From contig NZ_JARNTW010000002.1 in NCBI RefSeq assembly GCF_029433105.1, forward strand, positions 413,744 through 477,743: 64,000 nt of DNA, given 5' to 3'. A program made the translations under genes and the position numbers. Numbering within the stretch: position 1 is the first letter of the stretch; every line of letters starts with the position of its first letter. The stretch comes from Runella sp. MFBS21. GTDB lineage: Bacteria > Bacteroidota > Bacteroidia > Cytophagales > Spirosomataceae. This document shows, piece after piece, positions 33,544-42,021 of this stretch. Under the pieces are notes generated by a model. The model worked only from the letters and a program-made list of their open reading frames with translations, did no database searches and was not told the DNA's origin.

Positions 33544-35010
33544 CTAATAACCCGGATTTTGGTCTTTGACAGGGTCTATGGCGGTGTTGTAGCCTAGTTC
33601 GGATACAGCAATGGGCCACAAATAAGCTTTGTCGGCAATGGTCTTGCTTTTGGTGGCCATGATGATTTGTTGTGCTTTGCCCGTACGTTTGAGTTCTAGC
33701 CATCGTTTGCCTTCATACTGAAACTCATAGCCGCGCTCTTTGATGACCAAGTCTAAAAAGGAGCTGGCAGTATAATCAGTCAATTTGAAATCAATCGCCG
33801 AAGGGCTGGTAGGAGCGAGGCCGTAAGCGCGGCGATGTACTTGGTTGAGGGCTTCTAAGGCTGGGGTTGTAGGCCCGTTGGCAGCTTGGCTAGCTGCTTC
33901 GGCATAGATGAGCAGTACATCGGCGTAGCGGTACCAAGGGGCGTCGTTGCCTGCACCTGAGCCACCGATTGCGTCAGGGTCGATGAATTTTTTTGACAAA
34001 ATCGACGTAGCCCCCAAACCAATATTCCAACTATACCAAAGTCCTTTACGAAGGTCTTTGTCGTCCCAGTTTTTATAAACAGGATTGGTGATGTCGCTGT
34101 GATGTCCATATACGCCACCGCCGCCATGAAGCCGCGTGCCGGGGTGATTGGTGAGCCAAGGCCAAAGGTTTCCTTGACCTGATTGACGAGAATATTTGAG
34201 GTAAAATACTTCTTCGGGAGTGGTGACGACGGTAGGCCCAAAAATCTTCTGAAAGTCTTCGGATGTTTGAACTGGCACCAACGAAAATTTCTTAGAAAGC
34301 ATTACTTCTTCGGCTTTGTCGCGGGCTTCGGCGTAGCGTTTGAGTTCTAAATATACGTCGGCAAGTAGTGTTTTTGCCGCCCATTTTGAGGGACGTCCCG
34401 ACTGAGAGATTTGCTCAGGTAGACCTGCTTCGGCCACTTTCAAATCCGCCAAAATAAGGTCATATACTTCGGCTACGGAATTGCGTTTGGCGTTGATTTC
34501 GGTCATGTTGGCTTCGGTGCGGATAGGTACTCCACCCCAATTTCTAACCAAGTGAAAGTAGTTGAAAGCCCGTAAAAACTTTGCTTCGGCTAGGTATTTG
34601 TCAATGTTAGCCTTGGAAATAGACTTACCATTGGGAGCATTTTTGATGACCAAATTAGCATTGCGAATACTGAGATAAAAGCCTTCCCAGGCACCCGCCG
34701 TGCGGCTGATGTTTACGTTGTCGAGTCCTTGGAAATTGTTCAAAACTGCGTAACTACCGCGTCCATAAGCATAATCAATGTGGGCTTCTAACACAGCAAT
34801 ATAAACTCCCATGCCACTCGTATTGCTACTACGCAGCGGTGTATAAATGGCATTGACGGCCGCTTCTACTTCGGCTGCTGTGTTGTAGAAAGTTTCGACA
34901 GCAAGGGATTTGGGTTCTTCTTTCAGAATGCTTTCACAAGAAGATAGCACGCACACCAGCACGAGAAAGAAGGTGGCTATTTTCGGAAAAATAAAGTATC
35001 TTTTTTTCAT
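33544..35010 (-). CDS. SusD/RagB-type glycan-binding lipoprotein
   Basis: A 488-residue outer-membrane lipoprotein with lipobox VLSSC (Cys25). N-terminal SusD motifs NTAAEVEAAVNAIYTPLRS and KANIDKYLAEAKFLRAFNYFHLVRNWGGVP are clear, as is the C-terminal YADVLLIYAEAA and EFQYEGKRWLELKRTG. It forms the lid over the SusC channel and binds the target glycan. Its start lies 44 bp after the SusC stop, so the two genes are co-transcribed. Confidence 0.96.
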   Translation of the reverse strand: MKKRYFIFPKIATFFLVLVCVLSSCESILKEEPKSLAVETFYNTAAEVEAAVNAIYTPLRSSNTSGMGVYIAVLEAHIDYAYGRGSYAVLNNFQGLDNVNISRTAGAWEGFYLSIRNANLVIKNAPNGKSISKANIDKYLAEAKFLRAFNYFHLVRNWGGVPIRTEANMTEINAKRNSVAEVYDLILADLKVAEAGLPEQISQSGRPSKWAAKTLLADVYLELKRYAEARDKAEEVMLSKKFSLVPVQTSEDFQKIFGPTVVTTPEEVFYLKYSRQSGQGNLWPWLTNHPGTRLHGGGGVYGHHSDITNPVYKNWDDKDLRKGLWYSWNIGLGATSILSKKFIDPDAIGGSGAGNDAPWYRYADVLLIYAEAASQAANGPTTPALEALNQVHRRAYGLAPTSPSAIDFKLTDYTASSFLDLVIKERGYEFQYEGKRWLELKRTGKAQQIIMATKSKTIADKAYLWPIAVSELGYNTAIDPVKDQNPGY

Positions 35011-35054
35011 TTTGAATATCTTTTTAAGATGAAATATCAAATAGGTAGCTCTTC

Positions 35055-38000
35055 TCAGAAGCCTACTCGTACGCCTGCCGTCATGGCTTTGGAAGTAGGG
35101 TAGCTATTATGGTCAAAACCTTGAGCGGTCGAGTTGGCTCCCCCGTTTGAGTTCACTTCGGGATCCCACCAAGAGTATTTGGTAAAGGTCAAGAAGTTTT
35201 GAGCACTGGCATAAATCTGTGCCGAACGCATCCATTTTACCCCCCAACTTTGGAGGGGAAGGCTATAGGAAATTTGAATGTTTTTGAGGCGCAAATAAGA
35301 GCCATCCTCTACAAACCGATTGGAGACATTGGTACGGGTGGTATTGCTCACGATGGGGTATTTGGCGTTTGGCGTAGCAGGTGTCCAGTGATTGAGATAT
35401 ACTTCGCGTGGCATGTTGAGCCCATAGCCAAAATCGACAGTATTGTTGATAGAACTTGTATTGAAGATATCATTGCCTTGGGTACCTTGTAGGAAGATAC
35501 TCAATTCGATGTTTCTGTACGACCAATTGGAGTTGAAGCCATAAATAAAATTAGGGTTGGGATTGCCGATGTAGGTTTTGTCTAACACCGTCACCGTGCC
35601 ATCGCCGTTAATGTCTTTGTATTTAATTTTGCCTTTATCGTCGTAGCCATCTTCAATATATCCCCAAAAACGCCCTAAAGGTTGGCCTTCACGAAGGATG
35701 TTGCGATTGTCGGTAATAGCCGAAATATCTACAAATCCCCCCAAAATATCCTGACCGCCATAGAGTTTGATGATTTTGTTGCGGTTAAAAGCAATGTTGG
35801 TAGTGATATTCCACTTCAATGAACCCGTCAAAATATTGGCGTTGAGACCTAGTTCAAACCCTTTGTTTTGCATTTCGCCGATGTTTTGAATCGTGCTTGT
35901 GAACCCCAAAGAAGAAGGTAACTGAACCGTATTGAGCAAATCGCGGGTGTTTTTGAGGTAATAATCTGCCGTAATTAAGAAACGATTGTTGAGGAGACCG
36001 ATGTCGAGGCCAATGTCTTTTTGTTCGGTGGTTTCCCATTTCAAATTGCCCGGAAGCACCGTGCCAGGAGCATAAGTGGTAAAGAGCGCATCGTCAAATA
36101 CGGTTTTTCCCGAAAAAAGCTGGTTGAGAGTAGCATAAGGCCCAATGGCTTGGCTGCCCGTTAGTCCCCAACTCACGCGTAGTTTGAGGTCAGAAATAAA
36201 AGTATTGTTTTTCAAGAATTCTTCGTTCGAAATGCGCCACGCTAATGCTGCTGAAGGGAAATACCCCCATTTATTGCCTTCGCTGTATTTGGATGAGCCA
36301 TCTACCCGAAAGCTGACGGTGGCTAAATACTTGCTATCGTACGAATAATTGAGCCGTCCCAGATAAGACAAAAGCGTAGATTTGGAATAACTAGAACTTG
36401 GAATACCGGGGGTATTGGCTGCGCCTAAATCGTAGGTTTGACTTGTATTGCTCAAAAAGCCCACGCCATTTCCTCCCAAAGACGTACTCAAAAAATCTTG
36501 ATATGTAAAACCCGCTACTGCCGAGATGCTGTGTCTTTGACCGATAGTTTTGAGATAACTGATGGTATTTTCGCTCAAAAAACTGGTAAACTGACTTGTG
36601 CTGATTCCGGCACTTCCTTGCGAATTGATGTAGTTGTTGGTAGTGTAAGAATCAGTACGGTCATCCATGTTTTCGATACCTCCCGAAACCTTGATGGTCA
36701 ACTCGGGAATCGGGTTATAAATAAAAGCGGCATTGGACAATATCCTATTTCCTTTGGTTTGGTTGCTTTGCTCATTGAGAGGATTGATAGGGTTGATGAG
36801 TAAGGCGCTGATGAATGAATAAGCTGTACCAAAAACGCGGTAAGTACCATCGTCGTTGTAAGGTGAAAGAATAGGAGGAGAAGATACCGCTGCCGAAATC
36901 AATGACCCGCCGCGATTGCCGCCCTGACTATTTTGGGCTTGGGTCATAATCCGAGTTAGGGTAGTGGCTAGGTTGAAAGTGAATTTTTTGCTGATGATGT
37001 GATTGATGTTGGTTCGGAGCGAATAGCGATTGTAATCACTTCCACGGACGATACCTTCCTGGCCAAAAGCACTTCCTGATACCGAAAACTGGGTTTTTTC
37101 GTTGCCTCCGCTGATATTAAGCGACATAGTTTTCATGGGTGCTTTCTGAAATACAAAATCTTGCCAATCAAATCCTTCGCCAAAGGCGTCAATTTGTGCC
37201 TGTGTGAAGTAGGGTCGAATGCCGTCGTTGGTAGCTTGTTCGTTATAGAAGGTGGCATACTCGCGGGCGTTCATCAAGTCTAGTTTTTTGCGGAGCGACT
37301 GCGAACTAAAACTTGTTTCAAAATCCACGTTGGTTTGGCCCGCTTTGCCGCGTTTGGTCGTAATGATAACAACGCCATTGGCTCCTCTCGAACCATAAAT
37401 AGCAGTAGCTGAGGCGTCTTTTAAGATTTCGATGTTTTCGATGTCGGCGTTGTTGAGCACAGTTGGATTGCTACCCGCAATCGGAAAGCCATCTACTACG
37501 TACAGTGGTTCGTTGCTTCCCTGAATGGAATTGGTGCCCCGGATACGCACGCTCACACTCCCGCCGGGAGCGCCGTTGTTTTGGACCACTTGTACCCCCG
37601 CTGCCCTACCCGAAAGTGCCTGCAACACGTTGGTTGTAGGAAAAGCATTGAGGTCTTTGGATTTGATTTGGGTGACGGAGCCAGTCAAATCACTTTTTTT
37701 GACCGTGCCGTATCCCACTACGACTACTTCGTCTAATACCTTTTGGTCTGGCAATAGCTGAACTTTGAGGGTGCTTTGTTTCCCAATGACTATTTCTTGA
37801 TTGAGATAGCCTACAAACGAGAAAATCAGGATGCTGTTTTCGTCGGGTACGTTCAGCTTAAAACTTCCATTGGCTTCGGTGGTAGTGCCTTTGGTAGTAT
37901 TTTTAATAAGTACATTGACCCCCGGAAGTCCTTGCCCTTTTTCGTCGGTGACGATGCCCGTTATGAGTTGTTCGGAAGTAGGTTGGGCAAACAAAAAACT

Positions 38001-38405
38001 GCTTTTTGTATCCGTGTTAGGTGAACTCAATGGAAGGTTAGGTTGCCGACTTAATAGCACCTGTTTTTTGCCAACTACTTCATAGTGAATGGATTTGTTT
38101 TTGAAAATAGATTCTAGAACAGCTAAAAGCGGTTGTTTTACGACATTGACAGAGACCCGTCGGTCGGCTTGAATATGCTGAGGAATGTAAGAAAAACGGA
38201 CATCGGCGAGTTTTTCGATTTTGGTCAGTACATAGCTAATTTCTTTATCCTCGACCGATAAACTGATTGGTTTTTCTAGCAAAGTTTGCGCCAAAGCATC
38301 TTTGGCGTATGCGACTCCCATAAACAGGATAGCGCACAAAAATTGAGTGAGAGTAATACGCATAATTGTAAGGGCGTATGCGTGAAAAAGTGGGGGTAAT
38401 TTCAT
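35055..38405 (-). CDS. SusC/RagA TonB-dependent receptor with STN domain
   Basis: A 1,116-residue outer-membrane porin from the ATG at 38405. A signal peptide ends DALAQT. An STN domain (about residues 40-95) signals to FecR anti-sigma factors. Then come a carboxypeptidase-like domain (about 150-215), a plug with VVVGYGTVKKSDLTGSV, PLYVVDGFP and ATAIYGSRGANGVVIITTKRG, and a beta-barrel ending VRVGF. The STN domain agrees with the ECF/FecR genes upstream. Alternative starts are 38363 (MRITLTQ) and 38468. The gene start is crossed by a putative antisense RNA. Confidence 0.96.
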   Translation of the reverse strand: MKLPPLFHAYALTIMRITLTQFLCAILFMGVAYAKDALAQTLLEKPISLSVEDKEISYVLTKIEKLADVRFSYIPQHIQADRRVSVNVVKQPLLAVLESIFKNKSIHYEVVGKKQVLLSRQPNLPLSSPNTDTKSSFLFAQPTSEQLITGIVTDEKGQGLPGVNVLIKNTTKGTTTEANGSFKLNVPDENSILIFSFVGYLNQEIVIGKQSTLKVQLLPDQKVLDEVVVVGYGTVKKSDLTGSVTQIKSKDLNAFPTTNVLQALSGRAAGVQVVQNNGAPGGSVSVRIRGTNSIQGSNEPLYVVDGFPIAGSNPTVLNNADIENIEILKDASATAIYGSRGANGVVIITTKRGKAGQTNVDFETSFSSQSLRKKLDLMNAREYATFYNEQATNDGIRPYFTQAQIDAFGEGFDWQDFVFQKAPMKTMSLNISGGNEKTQFSVSGSAFGQEGIVRGSDYNRYSLRTNINHIISKKFTFNLATTLTRIMTQAQNSQGGNRGGSLISAAVSSPPILSPYNDDGTYRVFGTAYSFISALLINPINPLNEQSNQTKGNRILSNAAFIYNPIPELTIKVSGGIENMDDRTDSYTTNNYINSQGSAGISTSQFTSFLSENTISYLKTIGQRHSISAVAGFTYQDFLSTSLGGNGVGFLSNTSQTYDLGAANTPGIPSSSYSKSTLLSYLGRLNYSYDSKYLATVSFRVDGSSKYSEGNKWGYFPSAALAWRISNEEFLKNNTFISDLKLRVSWGLTGSQAIGPYATLNQLFSGKTVFDDALFTTYAPGTVLPGNLKWETTEQKDIGLDIGLLNNRFLITADYYLKNTRDLLNTVQLPSSLGFTSTIQNIGEMQNKGFELGLNANILTGSLKWNITTNIAFNRNKIIKLYGGQDILGGFVDISAITDNRNILREGQPLGRFWGYIEDGYDDKGKIKYKDINGDGTVTVLDKTYIGNPNPNFIYGFNSNWSYRNIELSIFLQGTQGNDIFNTSSINNTVDFGYGLNMPREVYLNHWTPATPNAKYPIVSNTTRTNVSNRFVEDGSYLRLKNIQISYSLPLQSWGVKWMRSAQIYASAQNFLTFTKYSWWDPEVNSNGGANSTAQGFDHNSYPTSKAMTAGVRVGF

Positions 38406-38412
38406 ACCTTTG
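38405..38412 (+). promoter_or_regulatory. TACCTTTG -7 box, candidate antisense promoter
   Basis: TACCTTTG on the plus strand matches the Bacteroidota -7 consensus TAnnTTTG. No TTTG lies 19 bp upstream. It would start a plus-strand RNA at about 38,419, opposite the SusC leader. Confidence 0.35.
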
Positions 38413-38418
38413 GGTGTT

Positions 38419-38539
38419 TTTGTTGAACGATTTAGACAAAGACATGCCAGCCCCTGCGCATCTGACAAGGATGTAACCGAACACGAAAATGGGGCTTGAG
38501 CTGGTCGGTGATGCTTGGACCCATCGCCGACCTTTTTTT
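38419..38539 (+). ncRNA. Putative cis-antisense RNA over the SusC leader
   Basis: Predicted from a -7 box at 38405-38412 and a strong plus-strand terminator at 38503-38539. The RNA would be about 120 nt and complementary to the 5' leader of the SusC mRNA. This layout, with an ECF/anti-sigma locus, matches the DonS type of antisense RNA described in Bacteroides fragilis. The 5' end is a guess; the 3' end is well supported. Confidence 0.45.
38503..38539 (+). terminator. Plus-strand terminator between FecR and SusC
   Basis: GGTCGGTGATG (38503-38513) pairs with CATCGCCGACC (38522-38532), then T7. The single non-Watson-Crick pair is G-U in plus-strand RNA but A-C in minus-strand RNA, and the T run is on the plus strand only. 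The signal therefore serves plus-strand transcription, against the direction of both flanking genes. Confidence 0.8.
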
Positions 38540-38605
38540 ATTGGACTAGAAGAAAAAGTGAGTAATTTAGGACATGAGACTTGGTTTTAGGGTGAAACAA
38601 TGTAT

Positions 38606-39634
38606 TTATTGACAACCTGCTCCTTTGATGACCACTTGGGTGTCTACTACTTCGTAGGAAGCATTGAGGAGTTTACAAATGATAGTCAGATTGTCGTATA
38701 AGTTTTCTTGCTCCAAAGTCGTTGTTATCAAACAGTGGCTCATTAGTGCTTCGTCATATATAATATCTATTCCGTATGTTTTTTCGAAAGCCGCAATGAT
38801 GGTTGACAAAGGGGCTTTCTGAAATGCGAAAGAAGGCGTTTCTTCCAACGGAATGAGAATCGCGGGTTTTTCTACCAGCGTCTTAACGAGTTTGTTTTCT
38901 GAACCTACATACGTCACCTGTTGGTTGGGGATAAGCACGACGGCTTCGGGGTTTGTGTCTTTGGATGACTCCGTGGTAGCTAATACCGATTTGGTGGCAT
39001 AGACCGATACTTTTCCTGTTCTAACAGCCACGGTGGTGTTTTTGTCATGAGCATAAGCTTTTACCAAAAAACTTGTTCCCAAAACCCTTGTAACTAAGTG
39101 GGTGGAATAAACAAGAAAGGGTTTGTTGGGATTTTTTTGAACTTCAAAAAAAGCTTCTCCTTCCAAAATTACTTCTCGCTTAGTACCCACAAAATCTTTT
39201 GGATAACTGAGGCGGCTCTTTGGATGAAGCGTCACTATGCTTCCATCTGCGAGCCTAATCTGTTCGTTTTTGGAAGAAGTATTGGTATGCTCTACCAAAG
39301 GAGTTTCGAGAGAAGTAAGTTGCTGTTTGAAAGTACCAATAGCCGACGGTGCCGGTTTGAGAAGAAGCCACCCTAATCCCAAAGCGATTATAATTGCGGC
39401 AGCTGCGGCCCAGTAGGGCTGCTGATACCATTTGCGGAGTGGTGCACTTCTCACGGTTTGGCTAGCCAATACGTCCCAATTGTGAGCAAGTAGTTTCTTT
39501 TTTTCAGTTTGACTCGGAAGCTCTACCTCACTATCCAACGACTCATACCATTGCTCTAGCAGTAGCTGTTCGGCTTCGGTACATTCTCCTTTGAGGTATT
39601 TGGCCAATAATTCTTGGTATTTGGTAGAGTCCAT
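38606..39634 (-). CDS. FecR-type anti-sigma factor
   Basis: A 342-residue single-pass inner-membrane protein. The N-terminal cytoplasmic part (residues 1-75) binds the sigma factor. A membrane helix spans about residues 78-98 (YWAAAAAIIIALGLGWLLL). The periplasmic FecR domain has IRLADGSIVTLHPKSRLSYP, REVILEGEAFFEV, PFLVYS and VRVLGTSF-like strands, followed by the C-terminal domain that contacts the STN domain (LSTIIAAFEKTYGIDIIYD). The start at 39634 is used; the frame reaches 39700 but those codons look non-native. It lies 112 bp after the sigma gene. Confidence 0.95.
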   Translation of the reverse strand: MDSTKYQELLAKYLKGECTEAEQLLLEQWYESLDSEVELPSQTEKKKLLAHNWDVLASQTVRSAPLRKWYQQPYWAAAAAIIIALGLGWLLLKPAPSAIGTFKQQLTSLETPLVEHTNTSSKNEQIRLADGSIVTLHPKSRLSYPKDFVGTKREVILEGEAFFEVQKNPNKPFLVYSTHLVTRVLGTSFLVKAYAHDKNTTVAVRTGKVSVYATKSVLATTESSKDTNPEAVVLIPNQQVTYVGSENKLVKTLVEKPAILIPLEETPSFAFQKAPLSTIIAAFEKTYGIDIIYDEALMSHCLITTTLEQENLYDNLTIICKLLNASYEVVDTQVVIKGAGCQ

Positions 39635-39746
39635 TTTGGTATGCGCCTTGGTGACAACTAAGGACATAAACGGATAACTCCCAAAATTCCCTAAGGCCAA
39701 ATGGACTTTTTTTGAGATTTTTTTTAATTAATCAATAATAGAGCGA

Positions 39747-40325
39747 TTAAGACAGATAAAACAATACCAGACTTGTGACAAAATCACGGAGGTTTTGGCG
39801 AAGAAAAGAAGTAGAACGAGAGAGGTGATATTCGATGGTTTTGTCAGAAAGGTTGAGTCTTTCGGCTATTTCTTTGATGGTGAGGTGCTCAAACCGATTT
39901 AAGATAAAAATCTCACGGGTTTTTTCGGGCAATTGACCCAACGCTTTTTGAATAGCCTCGGAGAGTTCGTTGTGTTGGACGGCTTCGGTAGTGGCAAATA
40001 CTTCTTCGGGAAAAAAGAGGCGAAGCTGAGTCAGGTAGTGCTCTTCGCGGATGTTTTTTCTGATATAGTCAATCATTAAGTTGCGAAGAGAAATCCCCAA
40101 AAAAGCAGGTAGATTGTTGCCCCGAATGGTGGCGCGTTTTTGCCACAACATCATAAAAAGCTCCTGCGCCAACTCTTCGGCCACTTCTCTTCGACGAAGT
40201 TTTCGGTAAGCAGTTATGTACATTTTATACCAATATCGCTCATAAAGCTCCCTAAAAGCTTGCTCATGGTCTTGATGATGAAGCAAGTCCAACAGCTCTT
40301 GGTCGGTCAATGATTGTAGGGACAT
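39747..40325 (-). CDS. ECF RNA polymerase sigma factor
   Basis: A 192-residue ECF sigma factor. Region 2 is AFRELYERYWYKMYITAYRKLRRREVAEELAQELFMMLWQKR, region 4 is LPEKTREIFILNRFEHLTIKEIAERLNLSDKTIEYHLSRS. It transcribes the locus when FecR releases it on signal from the STN domain of SusC. Start set at the ATG at 40325. It diverges from the GntR gene across 210 bp. Confidence 0.96.
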   Translation of the reverse strand: MSLQSLTDQELLDLLHHQDHEQAFRELYERYWYKMYITAYRKLRRREVAEELAQELFMMLWQKRATIRGNNLPAFLGISLRNLMIDYIRKNIREEHYLTQLRLFFPEEVFATTEAVQHNELSEAIQKALGQLPEKTREIFILNRFEHLTIKEIAERLNLSDKTIEYHLSRSTSFLRQNLRDFVTSLVLFYLS

Positions 40326-40535
40326 TGGAATCAGAATTTGTGAACAAAGGTGCAATAAGTCTTAAAATATCACAAAATTTACTTGCTATTTTTTAATAAT
40401 TTTGGATTTGAATAGTCTGCTCATTTTGGTTTTTTGTCGTATGATTTTGAAATCCAAATTTTAACTTGTTCTTTTAAGTAAGACAAATCCGAGGAGCTGC
40501 TATAAAGTGGCTCTATTTTTAAAAATTGAACCAGA
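40326..40535. other. Divergent intergenic region, sigma gene and GntR gene
   Basis: No gene. TAATTTTG at 40397-40404 matches the -7 consensus for the GntR direction, without a -33 partner. TTTGGATTT (40401-40409) and AAATCCAAA (40450-40458) form a 9-bp inverted repeat with a 40-bp spacer that may be a pair of operator half-sites or chance. Confidence 0.35.
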
Positions 40536-41306
40536 ATGCTTCAAGAAAAGGCAAAATTTATCGCCATTAGTGAGGAAATTATCGAAAAAATAAAGTCGGG
40601 AGAGTTGCTGCCTGGCGATCAAATTCAATCTGAAAACGAACTTATCAAGCATTACAAAATAAGTAATACTACGGCTCGAAAGGCATTGCTGGAGATAGAG
40701 TCCAAGGGCTGGGCGCGGCGTATCAAAGGAAAGGGGACGTTTGTGCTTAATCGTACCGAAGACCATCATTTGTTACGGACGCTGGGGTCGATTTATGCGA
40801 CGCGTCGCGGATTTCACGATAGCTTGATTGCCGAAGGATTTACGCCCAAAAACATCGTACTTGAAAAAACGATTCTGCAAGATGGTATTTCGTCCGAAAT
40901 CAATGGGCGGCATTTTATCATTGATGGGCCAGTATTGAAAATCCACCAACTCCGCTACGCTGACGACCTTTTGATGAAAGACGAAGTCAAATATATTTCG
41001 TTGACATTGTGCCCCAAAATCAACAAAGTACCTACTGAAATTTCTTATTTTAAGGTGTATGAAGATACTTATAACCTTAAAATAAGCGAAGTGCAGCAGA
41101 CACTCGGCGTGTCGATTTTGACACCTAATACCACCAATTTTGAAATCGATAAACCGATTCCAGCCTTTGTATTGGATAGTGCGGTAGTATGCTCAAACGA
41201 TAAGGTAGTCGAAATTGAGCAGTCGTATTATCACGGTGAAAAATACAAGTTTGCGGTCATTGCAAGTCCCGAATACAACTACAAAACGGCTAATCAAACC
41301 ACTTAA
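40536..41306 (+). CDS. GntR/HutC-family transcriptional regulator
   Basis: A 256-residue regulator. Residues 1-70 are the winged helix (KSGELLPGDQIQSENELIKHYKISNTTARKALLEIESKGWARRIKGKGTFV). Residues of about 95-245 are the UTRA ligand-binding domain (LRYADDLLMKDEVKYISL, FVLDSAVVCSNDKVVEIEQSYYHGEKYKF). It probably senses a sugar or sugar phosphate from the second locus. Its 3' end overlaps the SGNH gene's 3' end by 17 bp. Confidence 0.93.
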   Translation: MLQEKAKFIAISEEIIEKIKSGELLPGDQIQSENELIKHYKISNTTARKALLEIESKGWARRIKGKGTFVLNRTEDHHLLRTLGSIYATRRGFHDSLIAEGFTPKNIVLEKTILQDGISSEINGRHFIIDGPVLKIHQLRYADDLLMKDEVKYISLTLCPKINKVPTEISYFKVYEDTYNLKISEVQQTLGVSILTPNTTNFEIDKPIPAFVLDSAVVCSNDKVVEIEQSYYHGEKYKFAVIASPEYNYKTANQTT

Positions 41307-41991
41307 AAATTTCTTTAGCAATCACCTCATGGCCTTGCTTATTGGGGTGATTGACGTGCGACATATAGGCTTTCAAGTCGCCTTGACGCACGATATTTTG
41401 AAAAGGGAGATAAGGGTCTGCTAAACCAATTTCATATTTTGCAGCTAAGTTTCTTATATGCTCCACGTGAGGTTGTAGTGGATTGTCGCGGGTCGATATA
41501 TCAATGCGTTGGTCGGGAGAAGGAGTGAGCAATATAACTTTGATACCTTTTTCTAAAGCAGCTTTTACCATTTTTTCCCAAGCTTCTTTGACGAGGCCAA
41601 GGTCAGAAAAACGGTCATTAAGTGCATAGTCAATCATCAACACGTCAGGCTTGTGTGGAAGAACTTCTGTTTCAAAACGTTTCTGACCTTTCAACGAATT
41701 TTCGCCCCCAATCGCCGTCACAATCACGTTGATGACAGCGTAGGGATATTTTTCTTTTAGTTTTTCTAGCACCAAATGAGGATAGGATTCGAGGGTGTGT
41801 ACTTCGTGATTGTGCCAAAATCCTGCGGGTACTGAGTGCCCATGAAATACCAGATTGATAGTACGATTTTTGGGCCATTGTGTAACCAATTCTTGTTTAA
41901 TATGAGCTAAATAACTAGCTGAATCAGCTACCTTTTGTGCTTGTAAGTGCGTGGTGGCTAGTATTCCTAAAATCATGAATAGCTTTTTCAT
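41290..41991 (-). CDS. Secreted SGNH-like hydrolase
   Basis: A 233-residue exported protein with a signal peptide ending HLQAQ. The block I serine lies in VFHGHSVPAG, replacing the usual GDS with GHS. Block II GGENS, block III YALND and a C-terminal HVNHPNKQGH are visible. The usual Asp of the DxxH pair is not present in that place, so catalysis may use a different acid or none. It ends the second locus. Likely a deacetylase acting on a pectin-type sugar (inference). Confidence 0.82.
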   Translation of the reverse strand: MKKLFMILGILATTHLQAQKVADSASYLAHIKQELVTQWPKNRTINLVFHGHSVPAGFWHNHEVHTLESYPHLVLEKLKEKYPYAVINVIVTAIGGENSLKGQKRFETEVLPHKPDVLMIDYALNDRFSDLGLVKEAWEKMVKAALEKGIKVILLTPSPDQRIDISTRDNPLQPHVEHIRNLAAKYEIGLADPYLPFQNIVRQGDLKAYMSHVNHPNKQGHEVIAKEIFKWFD

Positions 41992-42021
41992 AGGTGATAG
42001 TTGCAAGGCGTTGCTTTGTTA

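Noticed and set aside
40401-40458. Inverted repeat TTTGGATTT/AAATCCAAA as an operator
   Set aside because: Arms are 9 bp and 40 bp apart, AT-rich, and no second copy was found. Noted only as a possibility in the intergenic entry.
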